A DNA stretch of 64,000 nucleotides, from positions 824,391 through 888,390 of the forward strand of contig JAACJM010000017.1 of assembly GCA_013368315.1 (NCBI GenBank), read 5' to 3'. A model generated the notes under the pieces. It was not told where the DNA came from. It made no database searches and saw nothing but the letters and a program-made list of their open reading frames with translations. Below, in pieces: positions 47,531 through 59,879 of the stretch (positions are counted from its first letter, which is position 1; each line of letters starts with the position of its first letter). A program made the translations under genes and the position numbers. Source of the stretch: Tetrapyrgos nigripes. Its lineage: Eukaryota > Basidiomycota > Agaricomycetes > Agaricales > Campanellaceae.

Positions 47531-48005
47531 GACAGTTTGTGCAGCCATGACCACATGCAAAATGGCATGTGCACATTACGAATTGGTCAAAAATTTGTGT
47601 TGCGCCCACCATAGACAAATAGCCCTTTGTACTCCTCATCTACTTTCTGTAAAATGCCTACAACTTGTTGACAAATTGTCAAGAATTTCCAGAACAATGT
47701 CACATTATCTGGCAGCTCATCTAAGTCTATTGGTCCACCAGGCTGTGAAGCACTTTCTGTGTCCCTCTCTTTCTCTTCAACGACATCTGCAAATTTGAGA
47801 AGAAGCAGTTGGAGATTCCATTGTTCCTGGAGCAGAACGACTTCCATTTGAGTAATATGAAGTATTTACACAATATGTGAGCAGTGTAGTGTATGAGAAA
47901 TCAAATTACAAAAATTTTGACCATGTACATGTGCAACACAAATTTTCGACTGGTTTGTAATGTGCACGTGCCATTTCAAACATGGTTGTGGCTGTGCAAA
48001 CTGTC
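47531..48005 (-). mobile_element. TA-flanked MITE, 475 bp, copy a (empty)
   Basis: Terminal inverted repeats of about 75 bp begin GACAGTTTGTGCAGCC and end GGCTGTGCAAACTGTC. Both sides are flanked by TA (47529-47530 and 48006-48007), as in Tc1/mariner-type elements. It carries an 86-codon minus-strand frame (MEVVLLQEQWNLQLLLLKFA to YGGRNTNF) of unknown family. Its sequence at about 47815-47833 is the undisrupted version of the target used by the element at 48631-50237. Confidence 0.8.
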
Positions 48006-48444
48006 TAATGAGTAGCAAAAATGACATTATATTTGAACAATGGCCTTATACAGCATACTTGAGAATTAGTCAAACACATCAGTCATGTAACAGCCTTGCA
48101 TTTCTTGTTCCAGCTTCTTTGTGGCTTCTTCGTCACTGAGCTCTGGATGGTAGATTCTAAGGATGTCAATAGATTTGGCCATGATGCCCTTGGCAATTTG
48201 GCTAGAACCGCAGACATTCAGTAACACAAAAGGGCCACACACACCTGAGTGTTCTGTATAACTAAATCTGTACAGTCATTCCTATCATGCCACAAACGAC
48301 TGTCCAGGGGAATAAAGTATCAGTAACAAGCCAAAGTAAGTGCATTTGAGCAACTGACTCTTGAATACATTTACAACCTTCACTCTTCTCTGGTGCTCTT
48401 GAGAAGGCAGGTCTAACATCCAATACCCCCAGTTTGACCCATTA

Positions 48445-50525
48445 GACAGTTTGCACAGCCACAACCACATGCAAAATGGCATGTGCACATTATGAACTGG
48501 TTGAAAATTTGTGTTGTACATGTACATTGTCAAAATTTTTGTAATTCAATTTCTTGTGCACTACACCGCTCACATATTGTGTAAATACTTCATACTACTC
48601 AAATGGAAGTTGTTCTGCCCCAGGAACAATAGTAGTGCTCAAACCCCTACTTATTACCTGATTATTGTTCTGACTCTTTTCTGATTATCGGATGACTGAG
48701 AGAATGGAATAATCAGAAAATAATCAACACCTGTACTTGATTATTTCCTGATTATTTCTCAAGGCTGTTCTGATTATTTTGAGATTCAAACTCTGCCAGC
48801 ATTCATGCTGATTGTAGGTGTATGCTACGCACATATGACGACAACCACCACCATAGCACGCAGTGTGTCTGGCAGTCCCCAGAAGGCCAAACATGCTTCC
48901 AAACCTCATAAAAGTAAGGAACTGCACGGGTTACCTGCAGGTTTACATTGCCTGACATTGTCAGCAATGTAGAGCACAATGAACATGAAAAAAAAGCACC
49001 AGGGATCATGCTGAGATATGAGCTGAACAAGAATTTGATGTTCCCCAAAGCATGTGGAAAGATAGGGGCATGATTTTTTAGTCATGGATGTCACCCCCTA
49101 ATTGAGTTTTTGAATTGAATCTGGTCATGGGGGTGACATCAATTTTGTTGGTCACTGTATACCCGTGGTGACTTGCATGCAAAAACATGTCTGGCAGCAC
49201 TGGCAACTTGTCTGGGGAATACCAAATTCAGGTTTAATTCATAGATTGGCCATTTCTGCACCGATTTACATCATCTTTCAACCAATTTTTATGCTCGGAT
49301 TGAGCTCTACATCATTGTCATCCCCAATTTAGGTAAATCGACAGGTATACCCATGCTTTTCCCTATGTAAAAGTCGCTCCTCCCTCTCCGAATCCATCTC
49401 TCCATGTAAACCTGCTGCCAGCTCTACCACATCCAAGACCAAGAAAGCGACAAGAAAAAAAAAGACAATAACTGTCATGACATCTATATTTGGTACTATT
49501 TATTTTTTCTTATCTCTGTATCCTTGGATCTTTACACCATATGACTCTTGTTCCACATGCTACGCACCGGACCTTTCATTTCTCTGATACAGCTTCGATA
49601 CAGCTTCTTGACAGCTTCCTTTACAGCTTTCTTTACAAGCTTTCCTTACAGCCTCCCTTACAGCTTTACTTTTACATATATAAACCCTGTCCTGACACCT
49701 GGTTCTCTATCTCGACCTCTTCGTCATTGGGACCAGGTGTGTATTCCCCATTTCATTACTTCTTTCACCTTTACTGATGGGCACTGTAGTTCCAGTACTT
49801 ACTGCTGTCTGTTAGGTATTTAATACATTCTTCGTCGTTGGGACCAGTTCCAGTACTTACTGCTGTCTGTTAGTCAAGTTGAGCCTGTAGCTCCTTGTTA
49901 TCACTATCTAAGTGCTTGCCTCTTTGTGACTATAACAAGGTTTACATGTGCTGACTACCTTGGGAGTGATGTTGTTCACTCCTGAGCTAATCTACATCAT
50001 GCACAGGACTTGGAGATGTGCAGATGCCATAATGCTGTTGATGACTGTGCCAAGGACAGCAAGACAGAAAGAAGTGATTATTTGCTGATTATTGTGTTTT
50101 TCACTTTCCAGGGTCTCAAACCTACCAATTATTGTCTGATTATTTTTCTCATTATTTGTTCATTATTTGTCAATTCACACTCAAAACCAAAGAATCAGTC
50201 AATAATCAACGAATAAGTAGGGGGTTTGAGGAGTACTAATGGAATCTCCAACTGCTTCTTCTCAAATTTGCAGATGTTGAAGAGAAAGAGAGGGCAACAG
50301 AAAGTGCTTCATGGCCTGGTGGACCAGTAGACTTAGATGAGCTGCCAGATAGTGTGGCATTGTTCTGGACATTCTTGACAATTTGTTGACAAGTTGTAGG
50401 CATTTACAGAAAGTAGATGAGGAGTACAAAGGGCTATCTGTCTATGGTGGGTCCAATGCAAATTTTTGACCAGTTTGTAATGCACACATGCCATTTTGCA
50501 CATGGTTGTGGCTGTGTAAACTGTC
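48445..50525 (+). mobile_element. TA-flanked MITE, copy b, interrupted
   Basis: Second copy in opposite orientation, ends GACAGTTTGCACAGCC and GGCTGTGTAAACTGTC, flanked by TA at 48443-48444 and 50526-50527. Removing the inner element and one AAT leaves 471 bp, close to the 475 bp of copy a. The internal frame is broken by several stops. Confidence 0.8.
48631..50237. mobile_element. Nested 1.6-kb DNA element with 3-bp target duplication
   Basis: The left end is AGTAGTGCTCAAACCCCTAC and the complement of the right end is AGTACTCCTCAAACCCCCTA; similarity continues through ACTTATT to TGATTATTG. AAT is duplicated at 48628-48630 and 50238-50240. Copy a of the host MITE shows the site once (CAGGAACAATGG). 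TGATTATT-type motifs are concentrated near both ends. The interior has only low-complexity frames (such as 49490-49777), so it is non-autonomous. Superfamily is unclear. Confidence 0.85.
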
Positions 50526-50739
50526 TATTATATCATGTATAAACATTGTGCAGTTTAAAACTGCACTATAAAAGTGTGCCAATCACTTTGGATCCAATGG
50601 AATGATCACACTATAAGGCCTTTATATATGGAGACACAGAAACAGAGACAGTGTTGTCCTCTGAATTTCATGACCAGAGGATCAGTGACATGGGCAAGAA
50701 CACTGTGCAAGATTAGGACACATCCAGTCATGACTGATT

Positions 50740-50975
50740 TATTAGACTTAGGTTATCTTAGCGAATAGTCTTAGTGAGAGTCACAAAGTGGGGGGTAAGA
50801 GCGTGCGAACGTATTTCGCTTGACTCTCAAGTATATATCATTAATCAAAGTAGTATAACAATATAAATAGTCTAAGTATATCCGTATGATCATTTGACCG
50901 TATGTCCGCAGTATCTGATTGATTGCCGTATGCGTATTAGCTTAGTAATATGATCGTTATCATTAAATTCCAACA
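50740..50975 (-). repeat. Copia 3' LTR
   Basis: On the minus strand it runs from TGTTGGAATT to TCTAATA, 236 bp. It is preceded by the polypurine tract. Confidence 0.88.
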
Positions 50976-50982
50976 CTCCCCT

Positions 50983-53900
50983 TCAAGCGGATATCCCTAG
51001 TAATCGGGAGAAACGCTTGATCTTATCAGCGGAGAGAGCTTTCGTAAGTATATCCGCAAGTTGATCATTAGTTGACACATGTTTAACTCGTATGTATCGT
51101 TGATGTATCCGATCAGTAAGGAAGTTTTTATGGATATTGAAATGCTTAGTTCTCTGAGTATGTTGTTCTTCAGGAGCACGTATAATTGCCAAAGTAGATG
51201 CACTATCTGAGTTGATAAGTACTGGCTCCTGTTCGGCATTTAGAATTTCTTCTATAAAACCTTTCAAATAAATAGCTTCTTGTGAGGCATGTGCGAGTGC
51301 GCAAAGTTCAGCCTCAGTAACTGATAAAGTTACCAGTGTGCCTCGCTTACTTGACCAAGAAATAAGCGATTCAGCAAATTTGAATGCATAGCCCATGATT
51401 GGTTTATTGCCATACGTGGACATACCATTAGAGTCGGCAAATCCATAAGTAGAAGTAATAGTAGGGCTCCCTAGGTTGAGCCAGTAATCGCAAGTTCCTT
51501 TTAGATAAAGATAGCATTGTTTAGCTGCAGCGTAATGCTCTTCACCTGGATCATTAAGGTATCTTGCTAGTTGACCAGTGCAATATGCAATGTCTGGCCT
51601 AGTACAGTCAGCGACATATCGTAAACCACCGACTAGTGACATATAGTGTTTAATAGCAGCGGCGTCCCGTTGCGGTTCACTCCCAGGTCTAGGGCTAAGA
51701 TTTTGCCCGGGTAGCATAGGTGTACGGCGTGAATGTAATTGGTCAAAATTGTATCGTTTGAGAATATTCTCAATGTAATGTTTCTGACGGAGTTTAATAG
51801 TATGATTATTCCTATCTCGTTGAATTTCCATACCGAGAATCCAGTGGATTTCTCCACCGTCAGTGACTTGGACGTGTCCACTAAGTGCAGTAACAAAAGC
51901 TTGTGCAGTAGCTTTGTTGATAGTACATAAAGTAATGTCATCGACGTGACAAGATAGTATTAAAATGAGTTTATTCTCATGATATCGGTAGAATACCGCA
52001 TTATCGTATGTAGACTTCTTAAGTCCTAGTAATTTTATGAGAATATTGCATAATTTTTCATACCATCGACGACCAGCTTGTTTAAGCCCATATAGAGTTT
52101 TTCTGAGTTTAAGTACGTAGCCTTCAGGTAAGTTAGGTAATAAATTACCCGGAGGTGGACGAAGGTATAATGTTTCCTCGTCAGTAACGTTTCCGTAAAG
52201 ATAGGCAGATTTAATATCAATCTGAGTAGTTTCATAGTCTAATGAAGCTGCAAGAGCAAGTATAAAACGTGTACTGCTCATGCGTGCTACAGGGGCAAAG
52301 ATATCATTTGCGTAGTAATCAATGCCTTCTTGTTGACTAAAGCCTTGTGCTACTAGTCTAGATTTCAATTTGGTCTGTTTGCCAAGTTCGTACTTAGTTT
52401 TGTAGACAAATCTGGAACCAATGATATTCGCATCAGCAGGAGGTTTGACGTATTCCCAGGTTCCTAGATTTTCTAGAGATTCTATCTCAGCTTTCATGGA
52501 ATCAAACCATGCATTACGTTGTGGATGATTGAGTACATCCTTAAATGAAATTGGATCGCCAACGTTATCAGCGTAGTAAACATTGAATTCTGTTAAGAAG
52601 AAAGCAATGTTTTGTTCAACTTCATCGTAAAAGTAAACCTCTGGCTTCTTGGATCCTTTTTGATCGTCTTGGGCCATCAGGTTGTTTAGTTTCGTCTTCG
52701 TCGACATCCATTGGTTCAGGTTCGTGTTCCTGAGAAGTTGGAGTTTCAGTTGTATTTTCTTCTGTAGTTTCTAATGGTTCTTGATTTTTGTTTTGTAACT
52801 CCCCTTCAACTTGCGATTTGGACGTTAAGAATTGCAAGTTGCGTTCTACATTCACTTTAGTACCAAAGTAGACATAATGGCCTTTTGAATGATCGTCAAA
52901 GCCTAACCAAACTCCACGTTTTCCTTTAGGAGTTAGTTTACTAGTTCTTGCTTCGTCATATACAATGCAAGGTGTACCAAAGCTATGTAGATTGTCTAAG
53001 TTTGCGTTAACACCGTAACGTTTAAAATAGGGAGTTTGCATTTTTAATGCAGTTTTCGGAGATCTATTAAGTATGTACATAGTATAAAGTCCTGCATGCC
53101 ACCATAAACGATTAGGTAGTTTTCCGGTATGCAGATTAACACGAATACCATTCATGATATGTTGATGTATGTTTTCAGCAACTCCGTTTTGCTGAGGCGT
53201 GTCATGAACTGTATAACGTGCAATTGTACCTTGTGCTTTCAGGTAGTTTTTGAATGCACCCGAAGTAAATACGGCATCGTTGTCTGATTGTAGAATTTTA
53301 ACTTTGATACCATATTGCGTAAATAGTTCAGTAGTAAATGTAACCCATTGGGTATAAGCTTCGTCTTTTGTTTTAAGTGGAGATAATATTAACCAACGCG
53401 TACAGTCGTCGACGATGGTTAACCAGTATTTGTAGCCTTCAATAGAGGCAGTTCGTAATGGACCAAATATATCAATATGAAAATGGTCTCCGAAGTTTTC
53501 TGCTAATTCTGAAGTACGTTGTTTCGGAACAGAAAGTCTGTGTATATTATTGATGATGCAGTCTTCGCATTGAGTTTCTGTCCAATCATCAATAATGGTT
53601 GTAATAATAGATTTATCTGTTTTTAGTAATGTTTTTAGATTTGTATAACTCATATGACCAATTTGTTTGTGAAGTTCGTATAAACTTAAAGTAGCAACGT
53701 TATCACTCAATTTTTTAGTTGTGATGGAGTAAAGTTTGGCGCTCTCGTGTATAACGCCAATGAAATTGTCCTTGTCATTCCATATTATACATAAATGATC
53801 ATGAAAAGTAAAAGTATAGTCCGCTTTTTGTGAAATACTGATTAAAGTAAACGGAAGTTTTGAGTTATAGTATACATTTTTAAGAGTGATCGATGAAGAC

Positions 53901-55450
53901 TCACCATTGTCCTTCCTAATTTCTACCCGCATATCGCCTGCTAATCGAAGATCTAGATGCTCTGAATTGGCAACAGTTAAAGTTATGGCAGGCGTAGTAT
54001 GAACGTTAAAAAGTAAGTTAAGATACGGTGTACAGTGTATAGTAGCACCAGAATCAATGATATGCGTATGATCTTGGTCAGAGATCGCGGTAAAAGCAGG
54101 TAGGGAAATATGATGACTCACTGGAGTCTCTGAGTCTTCCATCTCAACGTCGCTCGAAGAAATTGACTGTATCCAGTCCGATTGCGAAGTTGACGTAGTC
54201 GCAATTTGAGAAGAAGAAGACGCAGGCATGGAGATGGCAACTGATGCATTCTCCTTGGTCTTGCCTTTGTTGGATTGTTTAGTAATCCCTTTCTTCTTCA
54301 TAGCTTCTTTGGACTTTTCAGTCCACGGTTCTGGGCACGTCAGGGTCGTATGACCCATCTTGTTGCAGTTGAAGCACTTCCGATCCTTTTTGACATCAGA
54401 AGGCTTCTGGAACGGCGCTGCGGCGTTAGCGCGTTCCCCTTTTGACTTGTCCGATCGTTGAGCACTGCCTTGACTAGTGCTTCCGGACTTCTTGTCGGAC
54501 TTTTTCGAAGGATACGTTCGAGCATTGCTCAAACGATAGTTTGTGAATTCCTTCTTTAGCCGCGCAATGAGGTCGACGGCTCTGTATACGGGTTTCTCCC
54601 CTTCAGCTGCAGTAGTGGCATCCCATGTAGCTGCAGCTGCATCCACAGTTGCTTCGTAAGAACTGCGAACAAAGTGATAGTGTGGAGGAATAATCCCCAC
54701 TAGAGCTGAGTAAAAAACTTGATCTGAGACATCTATGTCTCTTTTCTTGATAGAAGCCCACAGATCCTGAGCTTCGTCGAGGAGCTTATCAAACTCCCAG
54801 ACTGGTTTACGTAAGTTGAAGAGTTTCCACAGCTCGTTAGACTCTTGAACTGTGGATGAAGGGTCGAAACGTTGCTTGAGCTTCTCGATAAGTTCTATCG
54901 CATCCGACTCTTCGATGTAGTAGATCATGATTTTATCATCAATCTTGCCTGTAATAGCGTTAAAACAGGCTAGTTTGACAGTATTACCAGGATGTAACCC
55001 GGAACTTTTAAAGTGTTGGTGACAAATCACCCGTATAGCGTTATTAACACGGAAGTACCACATCTTCCAATTCTCACTGCCAGTAAGAACTGTCAGGGAA
55101 TCAAAAGCTTTGTTGATGTCGCTGAGCGGCATCACGTAGTTGGGGTTTGTGTTTTCGGGCACAGATAATGCGACCGACGAAGTAGAGGTAGATGGAGGAG
55201 ATGATGGTGAAGTAGGGGCAGTATCCCAGACATCAGTCCTAGTATGTTCGCCAGCATCAGACATAATGGGATCAAGTGGGAATGGAAGAGGGTTTTGGAA
55301 GAGAGGATCAAGTGGTTGTGCTTGTGAAGTAGATGATACGGGCAGAGTAGGAGTTTGGGTACCAGAGGGGTGTGCACTAGAGTGGCGACTGGTAGTAGGA
55401 AGTGGGATATCTGGAGCTGATCCTTGAGATCGAGTTTGTCGACTAGTCAT
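50983..55450 (-). pseudogene. Copia gag-pol polyprotein with one frameshift
   Basis: The first frame (55450-52622, MTSRQTRSQGSAPDI) holds a Gag domain, zinc knuckle CFNCNKMGHTTLTC (CX2CX4HX4C), protease DSG (HIIDSGATIH), and the integrase zinc finger HKQIGHMS...CEDC. It also has the integrase D,D,E residues in HIDIFGPL, LQSDNDAVF and TPQQNGVAEN. The frame ends shortly after RRSKRIQ. The next frame (about 52650-50983) starts KPEVYFYDE and gives reverse transcriptase (HVDDITL at the YVDD site) and RNase H (FADSNG, TEAELCALA), ending RLLGISA. One extra base near 52645-52652 separates the two. The break is between integrase and reverse transcriptase, not at gag/pol, so it is most likely a mutation. 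Confidence 0.88.
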
Positions 55451-55543
55451 ATACTAGTCCAAGAACAGAGTACGAGTAGAGAGTAAAGCAGAGTAGAACA
55501 AGTGTTTATCGGAGTTATAGCAAGCTAGGCGGGGCCCATAACC

Positions 55544-55778
55544 TATTAGACTTAGGTTATCTTAGCGAATAGTCTTAGTGAGAGTCACAAAATGGGGGGT
55601 AAGAGCGTGCGAACGTATCTCGCTTGACTCTCAAGTATATATCATTAATCAGAGTAGTATAATAATATAAATAGTCTAAGTATATCCGTATGATCATTTG
55701 ACCGTATGTCCGCAGTATCTGATTGATGCCGTATGCATAGTAGCTTAGTAATTTGATCGTTATCACTTAATTCCAACA
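55544..55778 (-). repeat. Copia 5' LTR
   Basis: 235 bp, TGTTGGAATT to TCTAATA on the minus strand, followed by the primer-binding site. It abuts HET-gene tail sequence on its outer side. Confidence 0.88.
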
Positions 55779-56100
55779 GGTCTTATTGTGCTTCAAATTC
55801 GAGAGCACTGACTCGAATCCAGTGTAGCCCGAACGCCACGCTGCTTCTATTAGCTGCACAGACTACACGGTCGTTCAAACAGCCAAAATTTACTGGCAAT
55901 GTGAAGGAACGGAGCAGTCTTCAACTGGGGTCTCATGTTCTCTCTGTAGACTACTCCATGACCTGACATTACTTTATTCATTCGATCTGCTGAAGCCAGG
56001 ACTCCTCAAATTCTCGGGTAAATTCTCGGGTACACGGATAGGGATAGGTAGACCTACTAGTAAGCCGACCATAAATAGTTCTGGTGCAGCTGCAGTTTGT
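55779..56100 (+). repeat. HET-unit repeat, segment A (upstream copy)
   Basis: It aligns over its whole length with 59001-59305, where it overlaps the 3' end of the HET reading frame. It is therefore the tail of an upstream HET copy whose body is missing. Offset between copies is about 3.22 kb. Confidence 0.85.
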
Positions 56101-56589
56101 TTCGGACTCGATGCAGTAGAAGTCGGGATGAATCAACATATGAAAAAGCAGCAGGGCTATCGAAGGTTAGTAGAGTACTAATAGTAATAGTAAGACCAAT
56201 AGTAGGGAAGGGAAACAGTAAACCGGCGAGAGAAGAGACAATAAGAAAAGGAAATGATAATCGTCTGCAGAGGCGACCACTGAGGAGACCTCTAGATCTG
56301 TACCCAAGACATTTAGTTTCACCAATGCAACAAGATCAACCCTTCTATATCCAACTCGCATTTACTCTCGTTCGTCTGTCCAGACCTCGTCTATTCTCGG
56401 GATCCCACCTCTATCCTTCCAAATAATGAAAGCGTTGTGAATGAATGCCGCCGTTGCAGCAACCAGGTGAAAGCCAGGAAGGAACATTTCGAGAGCGCAG
56501 GTCAACACGACCCAGCTTGTCGGATGGCAGTTCCAACCTGGTTCCAACAGGTATTTCAGGTACTAGATAGACACGACTCGCGCGACACC

Positions 56590-56735
56590 TTGCCAAACCA
56601 AAGGCAGAACAATAACCACTCCCTTCCGTCAACAAACTTCACGTCAATCCCAACGGGGACCTCAACGAGACTTTGTAGGTGCCAATTCATTCGAACCCCA
56701 GTTTTGTATGGCCGAAACGAGCTCAAAGCAAGATG
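56590..56735 (+). repeat. HET-unit repeat, segment B (promoter side)
   Basis: It contains AATAACCACTCCCTTCCGTC and CAACGGGGACCTCAACGAGA, repeated at 59880-60050. It lies about 215 nt upstream of the HET start codon. Confidence 0.85.
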
Positions 56736-56832
56736 ACTTCTGCAGTGCTGCACTTTATTCTTGCCGTCACCTCGTTGCCAAAGCGTCCTACCTTCCGGAC
56801 AGTGTTGAATGCCCTGAAGAAACCTAAGAGGC

Positions 56833-56840
56833 TATATAAG
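56833..56840 (+). promoter_or_regulatory. TATA box of the HET gene
   Basis: TATATAAG, 111-118 nt upstream of the ATG at 56951. Confidence 0.4.
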
Positions 56841-56950
56841 GATATTTCTTGAATTGGTTTTTGATTTATCCCCAGGTGAGTCTCTCTCTTCAATCGCAAT
56901 TTCATCACCGACCCTCACAGTTGGCCGTTTCTTAGATCTACAACACCATC

Positions 56951-59078
56951 ATGCGTCTTTTGAACACCCATTCTTTGAAGCTCAAGAGCTTTTTTGGTGG
57001 CGACATCCCTCCATACGCGATTCTTTCTCATACCTGGGGCAAGACTGAGGATGAGGTCACATTTCAGGATATGATGGCGGAGGGTCGTTCGGTTGCGGAG
57101 GGCAAAGCGGGCTACAAGAAGATCTGGGGTGCTTGTCAGTACGCCCAGAAGTACATGTTTGAATGGATCTGGATTGACTCTTGCTGCATCAACAAGGAGA
57201 GCAGCGCTGAGCTCTCTGAAGCTATCAACTCGATGTACGCGTATTACGAGGACGCTCAAGTCTGCCACGTCTATCTGGAGGACGCCAAACACAACGCCCT
57301 CAACTTCAACAAATGCAGATGGTTCACGAGGGGTTGGACGTTACAGGAACTATTGGCACCGTCCTATGTCGTCTTTCTTGACCAGGACTGGCAGATGGTT
57401 GGGACGAGATATAGTTTGGCAGACATCATCTCTGTCATTACTTCCATTCCGGCATCCGTCTTCAAAGATGGGAATTTCGACAAGTTCAGCGTAGCTCAGA
57501 AGATGTCGTGGGCTGCTCTGAGGGAGACAACGCGACCGGAGGACATGGCATACTGCCTCTTGGGAATCTTCAGGGTCAGCATGTCGCCTATCTACGGTGA
57601 AGGTGGTGCGAGGGCATTCATGCGACTTCAACAAGAGATCATCAACATCTCGGATGATCGCAGCATATTCGCCTGGGTCGCAACGTATGGCGAAACCGAG
57701 CCGAGAGGACTGTTGGCGAGGTCTCCTTTCGAGTTCAGGATGTCTGGTGAAGTAAAGGCTTCCGAAGCAGACGACATTGGGGACACGTCATTTTCTTTTG
57801 GCAACAACGGCCTGCAGATCCATCTCCCTTTTATAACCCTCGAACCAGTCTCTATTTTCTCTGATGAAATTCGGAGACCTGCAAGATTCAGGAGTACCTG
57901 GTCATCGGCAGACTTTGAAAGGTCATGTCCTATTGACACTGTCTTCTTTGCACCTCTGCACTGTCGGTCTGACCGTGACCCCGAGAAGTGTTTTGCCGTC
58001 TATTTGCAAAAGGCAGCAGAGGACGTTATGTGCGCTACCGCCCCAATCAGGTCACAATCATTGATACTGCCATGTTACAACAACCCGACATGCACCAGGT
58101 GGTTGTAAAAGAAAATGCAGGCATTCCTCGCAAGATTAAAAACGATCGTAAAGTTACTCGTCTATCCATCCGAAATACTACACCCGACGTCGTCCACAGA
58201 GATGGTCACCTTAAAAATCAAATGTCAACGGTCTCTGATCCTGATGAAGACAAGCAGGCGCAGGGCATGAAGGAGACGTCGGTCAAGATTAATTATTGGC
58301 CTGATGTCAGTATGGTTAGGGGGACCTGGCCAGTTGCACATCTGAAATATCAGTGTTTGAAGTCTGACACACTATTTGAATTTCTGGTCGAGCCGGGCTT
58401 CAAATGTGATGTCGGTTCTCTTCGCTTTGCCATGAGGCCGTACTCTACACCAGCGATTTCATGGAAGGAGAATGATGACCCATACCGGGATACGATGATC
58501 ATGAAGCACCCTCTAATGGGTGCCGGACTTGTGTCCGTCACTTACCACATGACAGGAGACGAGACAGTCAGGATACTCGAAGTCCGGTATGTGGGTCTGG
58601 ATAAAGCAAAGCTTTACCGATTTCGCGCGCACTACTCCAACCTCAGGAGGAGAAGGAGGAGAAGGAGGAGGAAAAACCCTTCAGGTTGGGTTTCATGGTT
58701 CCATCCATGATTCGGGAGAAAGTCGAGTCTTTTATGAACACACACGAGGCAAAAGTATTCCAACTCACGAATGTCTTTCCGCCGGACTTCTTTGGCAAGG
58801 AGCACACAGACCAGACCTATGTGGATATGTCTGCCCTCGGGAAAAGGGAGCAGTTCCGTGTCCTCACTTACACTGCACCCCCTAACACTAATCCTGAGGA
58901 CACAACTCCGATACGTGCTTATGTGGTAATTGGTTTCCATGAATTCATGGCATGGATGGACATTGTTGTTTCTACCAACTCTCCCAAAGAAGTTTGGAAG
59001 TCTTATTGTGATTCAGGTTGGAGAGCACCGACTCGAATCCAGTGTAGCCCGGACACCACGCTGGGTCTATTAGCTTGA
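56951..59078 (+). pseudogene. HET-domain (heterokaryon incompatibility) protein, two frameshifts
   Basis: The reading frame begins MRLLNTHSLKLKSFF and shows the HET domain in residues 20-150: YAILSHTWGKTEDEVTF, WIWIDSCCINKESSAELSEAI and CRWFTRGWTLQELLAP, then MAYCLLGIF and MSPIYGEGGARAFMRLQ. No introns are needed. One base is missing in the A-run at 58008-58011, moving the frame to RGRYVRYRPNQVTII. A second change lies in the AGG/AGA microsatellite at about 58646-58673, moving the frame to KPFRLGFMVPSMIREK. The last frame ends at 59078 within repeat segment A'. The family mediates non-self recognition and cell death in ascomycetes; in agaricomycetes HET proteins are numerous and mostly untested. 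As it stands the gene could make only the HET domain plus about 220 residues. Confidence 0.82.
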
Positions 59079-59305
59079 CAGACTACATGGTCGATCAACT
59101 GGCCAAAATTTACTGGCAATGTGAAGGAACGGAGCAGTCTTCAACTGGGGTCTCATGTTCTCTCTGTAAACTACTTCATGGCCTGGTATTAATTTATTCA
59201 TTTGATCTGCTGAACCCAGGACTTCTGAGTACACAGATAGGGATAGGTAGCCTACTAGTAAGCCGACCATAAATAATTCTGGTGTAGTTGCAGTTTGTTC
59301 TGACG
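59001..59305 (+). repeat. HET-unit repeat, segment A' (downstream copy)
   Basis: Direct repeat of 55779-56100, overlapping the last codons of the HET gene. Confidence 0.85.
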
Positions 59306-59879
59306 ACGCAGTGCCGTTGATATGTATATTCATTGGAATCCGGATAGCCAAAGGGAGTGAATCGGCGTATAAGAGAACGACGGAGAGTAGAGACAGAGAT
59401 GTACATGTAGAGCTACTAGATAGCGTAAAGAGTATAGAGCCTGAGATGAGATAGACCGAATATAAAGTCCTTCCGGCCCATTTCTTCCAACTTCCAAATA
59501 GTTAGTCTCTCTCAACCCGACCCAAACAAAGTTATAATAATATTGTATGTATTTTATCTGACGGATGCACATACCTGGCGTAAGGACGAGTCTAGCTTGA
59601 CACGCTGCAAGACAGACTTGAAGACTGGGCTGCGTTGCATCAAATCGTTACACACCTGAGAAATAAAACGACTTGACTCCAGCTCGACGCAGGGACTCAC
59701 CGTGCTAAGCTTGTTGACGGAGAAGAGGAGGGATGAAGCTGGTGAAGAAAAGGTTATTTTAGAAAATAATTGGACTTGACGCTGTTGGGATTGGGGACAA
59801 TGATACCAGGAGGATTGTGAAGAGTAAAGCACGTAGTAATGAGACTTACTAAGCTGAATGTCCGACTCAACACCTACCA
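59306..59879. other. Spacer of the HET unit
   Basis: It corresponds in position to 56101-56589 but is not obviously similar. No gene is recognised. Confidence 0.4.

Larger units (their letters stand above)
50740..55778 (-). mobile_element. Ty1/copia LTR retrotransposon, 5.04 kb
   Basis: Two LTRs of about 235 bp flank a gag-pol region read on the minus strand. Just inside the 5' LTR the minus strand reads GGTTATGGGCCC (55532-55543), a primer-binding site of the copia half-initiator-tRNA-Met type. Just inside the 3' LTR is the purine tract GAAGGGGAG (50976-50984). No 5-bp target duplication is present (TGATT on the left, GGTCT on the right). The LTRs differ at about ten positions, so the insertion is not very recent. 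Confidence 0.92.

Noticed and set aside
49490..49823. 95- and 91-codon plus-strand frames inside the nested element
   Set aside because: They arise from CTTTACAGC-type repeats and contain no transposase motif.
52600..52710. Programmed frameshift in copia
   Set aside because: Known programmed shifts lie between gag and pol. This one is between integrase and reverse transcriptase, with no slippery site I recognise.
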